This document shows, piece by piece, positions 16,455-24,696 of a DNA stretch of 33,698 nt. Origin of the DNA: Patescibacteria group bacterium (GTDB taxonomy: Bacteria > Patescibacteriota > Minisyncoccia > Moranbacterales > SCTJ01). The position numbers and the translations under genes are program-made. Below the pieces are notes generated by a model, which was not told where the DNA came from, did not search any database, and saw only the letters and a list, made by a program, of their open reading frames with translations. The stretch lies in NCBI GenBank assembly GCA_004297805.1, contig SCTJ01000023.1, positions 1 to 33,698 of the forward strand. The letters run 5' to 3'. The stretch's first letter is position 1. Each line of letters begins with the position of its first letter.

Positions 16455-17385
16455 TCGACCAGTTTATGGGCGAACGTTTCGAGTGATGGGAACTGATGTG
16501 ACGGCGGAGATCGTGCTGGATGAATTTGTGACACCGAAAATGGCCGAGCAGCATGTTGCGGAAGTCGAGAATATTTTTCGTCAGCATGAAACCATTTTTA
16601 GTCGATTTGACGAAAAGAGTGAGTTAACAAGAATCAATAGCCATTTGAATGAAAAAGTCCCAGTCTCATCGGCGATGCTAGAAGTGCTGGAGCTTTGTCA
16701 AAAATTTCACGAGCTGACCGAGGGATACTTCGATCCGAGGATAATCGGTAATCTGGAAAGGATTGGTTATGACCGTGATTTTCGTAGTCACGACCTGAGC
16801 ACTGAAACGGTTGGCCTGGCTGAACCAGAAATTATTCAAGGAAATTTGGCAGATGATCTAAAGATCGACAAACTGGCAGGAATGGTATTGGTCAAGAAGC
16901 GCATCGACACCACGGGGATTGTGAAAGGCTATACGGTTGACCAGGCGGCTGAATATCTACGGCGGAGCGAAGTCAAAAATTTTGTGGTTGACGCTGGCGG
17001 TGACATGCAGGCGTCCGGAAGAAACGCGGATGGACAACTCTGGGGTATTGGCATTGAGGGCCTAGCGGGTGATGCAGTGGCACTGAAATTACAGGACGAA
17101 GGAATTGCCACTTCAGGGATTAGTCGTAAACGTTGGACAGTGGGCAATCAGAAAGTGCATCATCTGATTAATCCCAAGGATCCAGGCTCGTTCTCACATA
17201 ATCTCAAGACAGTCACGGTCATTGCCGAAAAAACAGTGGAAGCGGACGGACGAGCCAAGGCGCTGTTTCTCATGGGGAAAGAAAATGGCCTCAAATTTGC
17301 CGAAGCAAACGATATTAAAGGGCTTTTTTTGGATTATCAAAACAATGTTTATGTCTCCCAATCGATCAAAGAAAATATGGTTTAG
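16426..17385 (+). CDS. apbE: FAD:protein FMN transferase (ApbE family)
   Basis: FRVMGTDVTAEIVLDE...IFRQHETIFSRFDEKSELTRIN...GYFDPRI...RIDTTGIVKGYTVDQAAEYL...NFVVDAGGDMQASGRNADGQLWGIGIE...ATSGISRKRW...HHLINPKDP. Overlaps the end of the preceding gene; exact start uncertain (16414/16426). Confidence 0.93.
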   Translation: MHTNNIKKSNRPVYGRTFRVMGTDVTAEIVLDEFVTPKMAEQHVAEVENIFRQHETIFSRFDEKSELTRINSHLNEKVPVSSAMLEVLELCQKFHELTEGYFDPRIIGNLERIGYDRDFRSHDLSTETVGLAEPEIIQGNLADDLKIDKLAGMVLVKKRIDTTGIVKGYTVDQAAEYLRRSEVKNFVVDAGGDMQASGRNADGQLWGIGIEGLAGDAVALKLQDEGIATSGISRKRWTVGNQKVHHLINPKDPGSFSHNLKTVTVIAEKTVEADGRAKALFLMGKENGLKFAEANDIKGLFLDYQNNVYVSQSIKENMV

Positions 17386-18313
17386 TCTGGCTGGCTTCTT
17401 GATCCTGGCGTTGTTGGCCGGAGGCCTATTGGCAATGCAGTCAGATCCAGGAAAGGCAACCGAAGTCCAGTTGACCCAGGTTGACTATCAAAAGGGTACG
17501 ATTATAGACTCGGACTTTGATGGCCTGACTGACCAAGGAGAAGTGCAATTATTTGGCACCGATCCGAAAAGTGTGGATACCGATGGCGATGGTTTTTCGG
17601 ATGGAGTGGAACAATTGCGCGGAACCAATCCCAACGATTCGAGTGATCCAATTTTGCCAATGAATGGTGCAGAGCTGGCGTCTAGCTTCTCCAACGAAAC
17701 GCCCTGGGTGTGGTATCTCACTCGCTCGGCGGCTCTCATGGGCTTTGTTTTTCTATGGCTGACGGTGTTTTTGGGACTAGCGATTCGCAACCCACTGCTC
17801 AAAAAAATTATCGAGCCAGTCTATAGTTTTGATTTTCATTGTTTCTTGGCCAGCGCTGCACTCTTTTGGGCACTCATTCATAGCGGAAGCCTACTTTGGG
17901 AAAAAGTTTTTCCAATGGGTATCAAAGACATAGTGGTTCCCTTCTTTTTTCGTTATCCCCGCTTTGTATTCAACGGTGTCGACTATTTAGCCCTGGGGAT
18001 TGTGGCTTTATATTTGATGGTGATATTGGTGGTTACTTCCTATGCCCGTTGCTGGATGAGTCAGCGCTTCTGGCGCGTACTGCACTTTTTGAATCCGTTG
18101 GCTTTTCTTTTCGTGGTAGCTCACGGCGTGATGATCGGGACTGACTTGCAGGCCAATATTCCGCGTCTGATTTTTCTGGCGGCTTCTGGACTATTAATAT
18201 TACTAGCGTTACCTAATATTTGGATGGGCATACGCAGCTTGTTCGGCGCAGCTCTACTTGGCGATGAACCTGGGGAGGAAGGGCAGACCTGTGAGCCATC
18301 GACAAGGGACTAA
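17345..18313 (+). CDS. Ferric-reductase-like (FRD/MsrQ-type) heme b transmembrane protein with N-terminal TSP3/EF-hand-like extracellular repeats
   Basis: DSDFDGLTDQGEVQLFGTDPKSVDTDGDGFSDGVEQLRGTNPNDSSDP then TM helices with HCFLASAALFWALIH and HFLNPLAFLFVVAH (two H-x12/13-H pairs). ATG 17345 chosen because the track start (17222) overlaps apbE extensively. Confidence 0.85.
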   Translation: MFMSPNRSKKIWFSLAGFLILALLAGGLLAMQSDPGKATEVQLTQVDYQKGTIIDSDFDGLTDQGEVQLFGTDPKSVDTDGDGFSDGVEQLRGTNPNDSSDPILPMNGAELASSFSNETPWVWYLTRSAALMGFVFLWLTVFLGLAIRNPLLKKIIEPVYSFDFHCFLASAALFWALIHSGSLLWEKVFPMGIKDIVVPFFFRYPRFVFNGVDYLALGIVALYLMVILVVTSYARCWMSQRFWRVLHFLNPLAFLFVVAHGVMIGTDLQANIPRLIFLAASGLLILLALPNIWMGIRSLFGAALLGDEPGEEGQTCEPSTRD

Positions 18314-18404
18314 AAGTGTGCTATAATTGAAGATAATGGAAACGGGCTCGCCTCGATGAGACGAGGGAGAAGTTTGAGTCGAAGCGGGTGCAGCCCGTTT
18401 TTTG
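18299..18404 (+). promoter_or_regulatory. sigma70-like promoter plus structured leader with terminal hairpin/U-tract
   Basis: TCGACA (18299-18304) - N17 - TATAAT (18322-18327); AACGGGCT (18341-18348)...AGCCCGTT (18392-18399) then TTTTGTTTT; internal CCTCG/CGAGG; alternative CGGG-tgcag-CCCG. Confidence 0.65.
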
Positions 18405-18418
18405 TTTTGTTCAGGCCA

Positions 18419-18688
18419 ATGCACATTACGATTTATCTCAAAACTGGCGAAATCACCCTGGAACTGCGGTCTGGCAAAAAGATCGTGGATCGAGTTATAT
18501 TCCCGGAAGATCGGAGCGTTTCTGAACAGCTGCTGCCACAGCTGGATAAGTTGCTAAAAAAGAATAAGTTGGAGGCGCAAGATGTCGAGAAATTTGCCTT
18601 GCAATCTGAGATTCCAGAATCATATACGACTTATAGAGTTGCTAAGGCGATAGTTGAAGGAATCAACATCGCCAAAAGATTAAGCTGA
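18419..18688 (+). CDS. Short TsaB-like (ASKHA N-terminal lobe-like) protein
   Basis: SVSEQLLPQLDKLLKKNKLEAQDVEKFALQSEIPESYTTYRVAKAIVEGINIAKRLS parallels the TsaB N-terminal pattern (HSEQLLP.ID.LL...GL...D...IAV..GPGSFTGLR.G...AKGLA..L). ATG 18419 lies after the leader hairpin. Confidence 0.6.
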   Translation: MHITIYLKTGEITLELRSGKKIVDRVIFPEDRSVSEQLLPQLDKLLKKNKLEAQDVEKFALQSEIPESYTTYRVAKAIVEGINIAKRLS

Positions 18689-18702
18689 TTACTTGTTGAG
18701 AG

Positions 18703-18730
18703 AGCGAAGGCTAGTCCTTCGCTTTTTTTG
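18703..18730. terminator. Intrinsic terminator between convergent genes
   Basis: AGCGAAGG-CTAGT-CCTTCGCT-TTTTTT. Confidence 0.8.
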
Positions 18731-19640
18731 ATCGTCGGCTGTGGAAGGCTTGGTGCACTTCGCGCAGTTGTTGATTGGTGACGTGAGTGTAAATTTGAGT
18801 GGTGGTGATGGAAGAATGACCCAACATGGCTTGGACGCTGCGAATGTCTGCGCCGTTGACCAAGAGGTCGGTAGCAAAGCTGTGGCGCAAGGTGTGCGGA
18901 TGGACATCTTTGACGAGTCCAGCTTTGGCGGCATAATACTTCACGATTCTTTGCACGCTGCGGGGCGTGAGGCGCAGACCCTTGGTGGAGTGGAGCTGCT
19001 GGGTGTTGCGGGGAATGCGGACAAAGAGGGCGGGATCAATGTCATTCCGTTTCCTGAGATAATCTTCAATGGCCTGCTTGGCGGTGCCGGAGATGAAAAC
19101 GACTCGGACTTTTCCTCCTTTACCGCGAACACTGAATTCTTGGGTTTTGAGATTAAGTTGATCGCGGTTGATACTAGTCAGTTCAGAAACGCGGAGGCCG
19201 GCCGAAAATAACATTTCCAGCACTGCCCGATCGCGGAGGGCTCTGAGGCTAGTGCCGGAGGCACTTTCGAGCAAGCGGTCAAGTTCTCCGGCGTCGAGAA
19301 ATTCGACAGTATAAGTGGGGTTTTTGCCCACTTCCAGCTTTTCAGCCTGGAGGCTTGGAACGTCACGTTTGGCCAGGTATTTGAGGAAGTTACGCAGGGC
19401 AATAATATGGTAATTTTGAGTGACTCGACTGAGAGGCTTGCCATTTTCCTCTCCCAGGCGGTTTAGGAGCAGGCGGAAGCGGCGGACGGACTCGGCGGTA
19501 ATATCCTCAGGGCGCTTGGCCGGGGCCATGGTCAAAAACCGCTCAAGGTAATGGCGGTAGTTTTCAATAGTTTTCTTGGAGCGGTTGCGTTCGATCTCCA
19601 AATAGTCTAAAAATTCCTGGACGAGTGATTTTGTATCCAT
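18711..19640 (-). CDS. Tyrosine recombinase, XerC/XerD-like
   Basis: SAM-like N-terminal domain (LVQEFLDYLEIERNRSKKTIENYRHYLERFL), catalytic LFSAGLRVSELTSI, HTLRHSFATDLLVNGADIRSVQAMLGHSSITTTQIYTHV. Confidence 0.93.
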   Translation of the reverse strand: MDTKSLVQEFLDYLEIERNRSKKTIENYRHYLERFLTMAPAKRPEDITAESVRRFRLLLNRLGEENGKPLSRVTQNYHIIALRNFLKYLAKRDVPSLQAEKLEVGKNPTYTVEFLDAGELDRLLESASGTSLRALRDRAVLEMLFSAGLRVSELTSINRDQLNLKTQEFSVRGKGGKVRVVFISGTAKQAIEDYLRKRNDIDPALFVRIPRNTQQLHSTKGLRLTPRSVQRIVKYYAAKAGLVKDVHPHTLRHSFATDLLVNGADIRSVQAMLGHSSITTTQIYTHVTNQQLREVHQAFHSRRSKKAKD

Positions 19641-19771
19641 ATTTTTTCCTTCCGTCCTTCATTGTACTCAAAGCTGGGCCAAAAAGGAAATGGCCAGGGA
19701 AAAGGGCCAGGGACGATTGTGATGGGATGGCTCTTTTAAGCCAAAAAATCATGATTTTGGCTGAAAACCGG

Positions 19772-19860
19772 TTGACAGGCGAGGCCCCAAGGCGTATACT
19801 ACGGCGGTATTAAAAAGTAGGGTTTTGATTAATGGAACGGGCGGGAGCTGTTCTTTTTTG
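19772..19860 (+). promoter_or_regulatory. Consensus sigma70-like promoter plus leader hairpin/U-tract
   Basis: TTGACA (19772-19777) - N17 - TATACT (19795-19800); GAACGG-gcgggag-CTGTTC (19835-19853) then TTTTTTG. Confidence 0.7.
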
Positions 19861-21105
19861 TTCCCCTTCCTAGGTCAAGACCAAACTGAAAGGATCGATT
19901 CTATTAGTGAAAAATTACGGAAACTGCTTCGGGCAGTCATCCCAACAAGTGAAGCCATCGAACGATTCAAACTACGTATCTACACGCAGCAGCGGACAGT
20001 TGTCGAATTCATTAAACGACACCAAACCGTCAAGCTGATTCATCTTCTTCGTAACTACTCAGCCATGGCAGTAGTTGTTTCCAGTTCCTTGCTGGTTTCG
20101 GCCACTAATGTGGCGGCTGATAAGGGTGGGGACAGCTTTGCGTTCGGTTATTGGGGTCCAGATTCAGAAAGTACCTTTACCCAGAAGACCGAGGGACGTG
20201 GATCAATGCTAATGTCTAAGCCACGTGATTTGGCTTTGGCACCCGTGCCAATGGCTAGCTCAGCGGTCAACCCGAGTGAGGAAGCGGATGACTCGTTTTT
20301 AAGCGCGGCTTCTTCTCAGCCGGGAGGGTTAGTGTACAGCTCTAGTGTGTCCCTCAAAGATCCGGAGGAGGATGGCGGCGTTAAGGTCTATGAGGTGAGA
20401 CAGGGTGATACGGTTAGCTCAATCGCCGCGGCCAATAAAATTACGATCAACACGATCTTGTGGGCTAACGATATTGAAAATGTGGATTCAATCATGCCCG
20501 GGGACAAGATTTTCATTTTGCCGGTGGCGGGACTTAACTATAAAGTCAAAAGTGGTGATAATATTGATTCAATTGCCTCGAGTTTCAAGGCTAATCGGGA
20601 AAAGATAATTTCTTTCAATGACTTGCCGGCCGATGGTCGACTGGAAGCCGGTCAGGAGATTATTATTCCGGATGGGAGAAAAGAGGTGCCTAGTCAAACG
20701 ACGACTGCAGCGCCTCTGATTGCGCGACGTCAATACACCAATGCGTCAGGTGGGGCGCCAACTATTTCCGGTTGGAAAAAATTAGAGGGCAAAGCCGGTT
20801 CTGGACACAGATTTCCTTATGGCTACTGCACTTGGTATGTAGCCCAGCGACGATTTGTGCCCTGGGGTGGCAATGCTGGAACATGGTTGTATCATGCCAA
20901 GTCTTTAGGCTACAAGACGGGCAAAACTCCTCAAGTGGGTGCTATTATGGTTTCCTCGGAATCTTGGTGGGGGCATGTGGCAGTGGTGGAAAGTGTCAGT
21001 GGTGATTCTTTCACGGTTTCTGAGATGAACTACAAGGGCTTTGCCAAGAAAAGTACTCGGGTAGTTTCCAAAGGCAACCGGGTCATTAAGGGTTTCATTT
21101 ACTAA
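19825..21105 (+). CDS. LysM x2 + CHAP-domain peptidoglycan hydrolase
   Basis: VYEVRQGDTVSSIAAANKITINTILWAND...PGDKIFILP and YKVKSGDNIDSIASSFKANREKIISFNDL...AGQEIIIPDG (LysM), then YGYCTWYVAQRRFVPWGGNA...VGAIMVSSESWWGHVAVVESV (CHAP Cys/His). Start codon uncertain: the TTG at 19825 lies before the leader hairpin. Confidence 0.88.
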   Translation: MINGTGGSCSFLFPFLGQDQTERIDSISEKLRKLLRAVIPTSEAIERFKLRIYTQQRTVVEFIKRHQTVKLIHLLRNYSAMAVVVSSSLLVSATNVAADKGGDSFAFGYWGPDSESTFTQKTEGRGSMLMSKPRDLALAPVPMASSAVNPSEEADDSFLSAASSQPGGLVYSSSVSLKDPEEDGGVKVYEVRQGDTVSSIAAANKITINTILWANDIENVDSIMPGDKIFILPVAGLNYKVKSGDNIDSIASSFKANREKIISFNDLPADGRLEAGQEIIIPDGRKEVPSQTTTAAPLIARRQYTNASGGAPTISGWKKLEGKAGSGHRFPYGYCTWYVAQRRFVPWGGNAGTWLYHAKSLGYKTGKTPQVGAIMVSSESWWGHVAVVESVSGDSFTVSEMNYKGFAKKSTRVVSKGNRVIKGFIY

Positions 21106-21128
21106 GCTATATTAGCGATCTATTTTAG

Positions 21129-21153
21129 GTCCTGCCCAGTCGGCGGGACTTTT
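21129..21153 (+). terminator. Intrinsic terminator
   Basis: GTCCTGCC-cagtc-GGCGGGAC-TTTT. Confidence 0.75.
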
Positions 21154-21189
21154 GCTTGTATATTTTTCCTGTTCCCCTAAAATGAATCT

Positions 21190-21813
21190 ATGGATGCAAC
21201 TGGCCAACATATTTTTCAATTTCTCTCACAATACGGATATTGGATAATGCTGCCCATCATGATTGTGGAGGGTCCGGTAGTGACGATTATCGCGGCCATG
21301 CTGTCGCGATTGGGAGCTTTCAATGTGGGGATAGTTTTCATGCTTTCGGTCCTGGGAGACATGATTGGAGACGTGATTTTGTACGGACTAGGTCGGCGTT
21401 TCGGTCTGGGCTTTGTGAGGCATGCGGGAAAATATGTGGGGATTACCGAGAGTTTAGTGCAGCGCATGGAAAGATACTTTGTGCGGCATGGGGGCGCGAC
21501 AATCTTCACGGTGAAATCAACCACGGGACTCTGCTGGGCAACATTTGTGGCAGCCGGTATCGTGAAAATGGATTTTCGCAAATTTGTGCGGTACTCTTTT
21601 TTGGGAGGGCTGGTTTGGAGCGGCTTCCTGGTGGGCATGGGATACTTCTATGGTTACCTCTGGAAAACAATCCGAGTGTATATTAGTTGGGTGGGCTGGG
21701 TAATTTTTGGTCTGGCTATTATTTCTTTTGGAATAATTACGCTATATAAGCGGCGTAAGGGTCGGGAGGTGCTTAATGAGTCTTTAGAAAATAATAACGG
21801 TACGGTGGCATGA
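21190..21813 (+). CDS. DedA-family membrane protein
   Basis: IVEGPVVTIIAAMLSRLGAFN...LGDMIGDVILYGLGRRFG...YFVRHGGATIFTVKSTTGL...FRKFVRYSFLGGLVWSGFLVGMGYF. Confidence 0.88.
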   Translation: MDATGQHIFQFLSQYGYWIMLPIMIVEGPVVTIIAAMLSRLGAFNVGIVFMLSVLGDMIGDVILYGLGRRFGLGFVRHAGKYVGITESLVQRMERYFVRHGGATIFTVKSTTGLCWATFVAAGIVKMDFRKFVRYSFLGGLVWSGFLVGMGYFYGYLWKTIRVYISWVGWVIFGLAIISFGIITLYKRRKGREVLNESLENNNGTVA

Positions 21814-22640
21814 CCGAGCGGGTGAAAAAAATACTCAGATCTATCGGCAGCATTCTGCGTTCTGATCCGCAGAAGCTTTTTCGTTTCGAACGGCACTTGG
21901 TTAACCAACCTTTCTTTTTTCAAGGTACTAATGGTCGGGCGGTTATTTTAGCGCACGGATGGTCATCGACGCCCTATGAAGTTAGGCGTTTGGGAAAGTA
22001 TTTGAATGAAAATGGCTATACAGTTTCTGGTCCGATGCTTCGAGGGCATGGCACGGTGCCTAAAGATCTGGAGGGGGTAAAATGGCAGGACTGGCTAAAT
22101 GATCTTGATGCGGAATACGAGCGATTGCATGCCACTCATGACAAGATATATCTAGCCGGAACTTCGATTGGTTCCAGTCTGTCGTTGCTTTTAGCTCAGC
22201 GGAAACCGGAGATTGGTGCATTGGTGCTGATGGCTACCCCATTCCATATCCGTTTTGAAAGGCAAGTAATCTGGATTCTTCGAGCCACTAGGTTTTTCAA
22301 AAAATATCGGCGCAAATTTTATCCGCCTACTTTTGGTTCGGCGAGAACAATTACGCGACTCATATCATATCAAACCTATCCGATCGATAGCGTTTTGGAA
22401 ATTTATCCCCTGATTGAAGAAGTGCGCCATATCCTGCCTCAGATAAAGGCTCCGTGCCTTATTATTCAGTCTAGTAGCGACCACATTGTTTCGCGAGGCA
22501 GTCTCGAGAAAATTTATGCTCAGATCGGATCGGTCACAAAACAGAAAAGATATATTCATCGGGCCTACCACACTTTTATTTCAGACATCAAAAACGAACA
22601 TGTCTTCGAGGACATTCTAAACTTTCTGAATGAGAATTAA
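21810..22640 (+). CDS. Alpha/beta hydrolase (carboxylesterase / monoacylglycerol-lipase-like)
   Basis: AVILAHGWSSTPYEVRRLGKYLNENGYTVSGPMLRGHGT...YLAGTSIGSSLSLLLA (GxSxG-like), C-terminal APCLIIQSSSDHIVS...HTFISD. Overlaps the preceding stop (ATGA). Confidence 0.88.
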   Translation: MTERVKKILRSIGSILRSDPQKLFRFERHLVNQPFFFQGTNGRAVILAHGWSSTPYEVRRLGKYLNENGYTVSGPMLRGHGTVPKDLEGVKWQDWLNDLDAEYERLHATHDKIYLAGTSIGSSLSLLLAQRKPEIGALVLMATPFHIRFERQVIWILRATRFFKKYRRKFYPPTFGSARTITRLISYQTYPIDSVLEIYPLIEEVRHILPQIKAPCLIIQSSSDHIVSRGSLEKIYAQIGSVTKQKRYIHRAYHTFISDIKNEHVFEDILNFLNEN

Positions 22641-22651
22641 CTTGGGCGGAA

Positions 22652-23809
22652 ATGAGAATCGGTATTTTTACCAACAACTATTTGCCTAATCCATATGGCG
22701 TGACAGCGTCGATTGAGAGTTTTCGGCATGAGCTGGAAAGGTGCGGCCATGAGGTGTTCGTTTTTGCTCCACGATATCCAGATTATCAAGATTGTGGCCG
22801 ACACGTTTTCCGTTATCCGGCACTCGACGTGAAAGTTAAATTTCGCTTTCCCTTGCCCATTCATTTTTCTCCAAAGATGAGTCGGATATTGGAATCACTA
22901 GAGCTGGATATTATTCATTCGCAACATCCAAATTTGCTGGGCTCAGCGGCTAAAAGTTGGGCGCGAAAAAAGCAGATCCCGCTGGTGTTTACCTGGCACA
23001 CTTTGTATGATCGGTATGTGCATTTCGTGCCATTCGTTCCGCGCCGCTTGGCGGCCTGGTGGGTGATTCGCCAGGCGGTGAAATATGCCAATCAAAGCGA
23101 GGCAGTCATTGTTCCCACCGTCTCGGCCGAAAAAATAATTAGAGGTTGGGGATTGAAAAATGGATACATGGCAGTGTTGGCTACGGGAGTAGAAAACGTT
23201 TTTCAGGGTGCCGACGGGACAGTGGTGAGAAGGCGTTTTGAAATTGCAAATGATGCACCGGTGCTGTTCACGGTTTGTCGTCTGACGAGCGAAAAAAATG
23301 TGGAATACTTGTTTCGAGAAGTTTTCAGCGTGCTGCAGATGAACGAACAGGCAATTTTTTTGGTGGTGGGCGATGGAAATTTGGGGCCGCGCCTGAGGCA
23401 ACTGGCAACTGCAGCCGGAGTAGCGGAGCGAGTGATCTTGGCGGGCGAAGTACCGAAAGAAAAAATCAAAGATTATTATGCAGCGGGGAATATCTTTGTC
23501 TATGCCTCCAAGTCTGAGACGCAAGGGGTGATTATTGCCGAAGCCATGTACTCGGGTTTGCCAGTGGTAGCGGTCCGTGCCACAGGCGTGGAAGATTATG
23601 TGCAAGATGGTCAAACTGGTTTCCTGGTCAATGGACAGGCGGGCGATCTGGCGCATGCCACGCAGCGGCTTCTAGACGACTCGCCACTCAGAGAAAATTT
23701 TTCAGTTGCAGCGAAAAAGATTGCCACAGAGCATTACACCGCAGCTGTGGCCACGGAAAAATTGTTAGCGGTTTATGCCGACGCTATCGCCAGAAAGAAA
23801 AGAGATTAG
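22652..23809 (+). CDS. Glycosyltransferase family 4 (GT-B)
   Basis: MRIGIFTNNYLPNPYGVTASIESFRHELERCGHEVFVFAPRYP...IIHSQHPNLLGSAA...FTVCRLTSEKNVEYLFRE...FVYASKSETQGVIIAEAMYSGLPVVAVRATGVEDYV. Confidence 0.93.
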   Translation: MRIGIFTNNYLPNPYGVTASIESFRHELERCGHEVFVFAPRYPDYQDCGRHVFRYPALDVKVKFRFPLPIHFSPKMSRILESLELDIIHSQHPNLLGSAAKSWARKKQIPLVFTWHTLYDRYVHFVPFVPRRLAAWWVIRQAVKYANQSEAVIVPTVSAEKIIRGWGLKNGYMAVLATGVENVFQGADGTVVRRRFEIANDAPVLFTVCRLTSEKNVEYLFREVFSVLQMNEQAIFLVVGDGNLGPRLRQLATAAGVAERVILAGEVPKEKIKDYYAAGNIFVYASKSETQGVIIAEAMYSGLPVVAVRATGVEDYVQDGQTGFLVNGQAGDLAHATQRLLDDSPLRENFSVAAKKIATEHYTAAVATEKLLAVYADAIARKKRD

Positions 23810-23812
23810 GGA

Positions 23813-24571
23813 TTATTTTTTCACTTTGTTCCACTCAAAATTCCACGGGTCAGTTTTGCGTCCGGGCGCAATGTCGGCATGACCCAGAATATATTTGATG
23901 CGGTAGCTGTTTTTAAATGAAGTTAAAAGTTTATTTAGCGTCGCATATTGTTCGTTAGTCGGTCGGTCATCCTTGGTCGTCATGATCTCAATGCCTAGAG
24001 AAAAATTGTTGACGCCCTGGCGTCCATCGGGCACCTGGCCTTCGCCGGCATGGTAGGCGATATTTTTGTCAGCCACCAGTCGGAAAATCTTGCCTTGGCG
24101 ATCAATGAGATAGTGGGGCGCCACTCCATAGTCTTGGTATTCCTCCAGGAGTCGATCAAAATTGTAGACATCTCCGCCAAGAGCGTTGTAGGAAGAATGA
24201 ATAATAATAGTGTCGATAGTGCGGTTGGAGGCCTTGGCATGACCCCAGGAGACTAGGTGCTGGGCGATGTTTGGCTGGTCAGTCACGGTGGTTGGTTTTG
24301 TGTCAGGGGTCTCCAGAACTGTTTGAGCCGGCTTGGGTTTGTCGGGAGCAGTCTCCGCCGGTGTGTCTTGAGATGTTGCAGCCGAACTATCAGGATCTTG
24401 AGAGATCACGATTGACTGGTCAGGCGTAATGTTTAGATTTTCATCATGGTCGGTCGATGGTTCATTGGTCACGGTGATTTTTTCTCCACTCTTGGTTGAA
24501 CGCAGAAAATACAAGGCACTGGTGGCCAAGGCGATTAGGACTAGCAGGGCAATAATTATTTTACGCAGCAT
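23813..24571 (-). CDS. Membrane-anchored N-acetylmuramoyl-L-alanine amidase (Amidase_2/PGRP-like)
   Basis: N-terminal TM anchor, Pro/Thr linker, IDTIIIHSSYNALGGDVYNFDRLLEEYQDYGVAPHYLIDRQGKIFRLVADKNIAYHAGEG...SLGIEIMTT...YILGHADIAPGRKTDPWNFEW. Confidence 0.9.
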   Translation of the reverse strand: MLRKIIIALLVLIALATSALYFLRSTKSGEKITVTNEPSTDHDENLNITPDQSIVISQDPDSSAATSQDTPAETAPDKPKPAQTVLETPDTKPTTVTDQPNIAQHLVSWGHAKASNRTIDTIIIHSSYNALGGDVYNFDRLLEEYQDYGVAPHYLIDRQGKIFRLVADKNIAYHAGEGQVPDGRQGVNNFSLGIEIMTTKDDRPTNEQYATLNKLLTSFKNSYRIKYILGHADIAPGRKTDPWNFEWNKVKK

Positions 24572-24696
24572 AGGGCTATTATAGTACCATCGGTCTCGTC
24601 CTTCAATCCGGCTGTACTTTCGGGATAGTTGGTATATAATAGTGAGCGTAATATGTAATGCGATTTTGGAGCCGCAGGGCTCGAAATCAAAATATT

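Noticed and set aside
18741-19211. 156-aa plus-strand ORF antisense to the tyrosine recombinase
   Set aside because: Antisense of a clear Xer-family catalytic region.
18711-19640. Xer-type recombinase as evidence for an integrated mobile element
   Set aside because: No flanking att repeats, phage genes or tRNA next to it; better explained as a chromosomal XerC/D-like recombinase.
22943-23656. 237-aa minus-strand ORF inside the GT4 gene
   Set aside because: Fully antisense to a clear glycosyltransferase; composition not protein-like.
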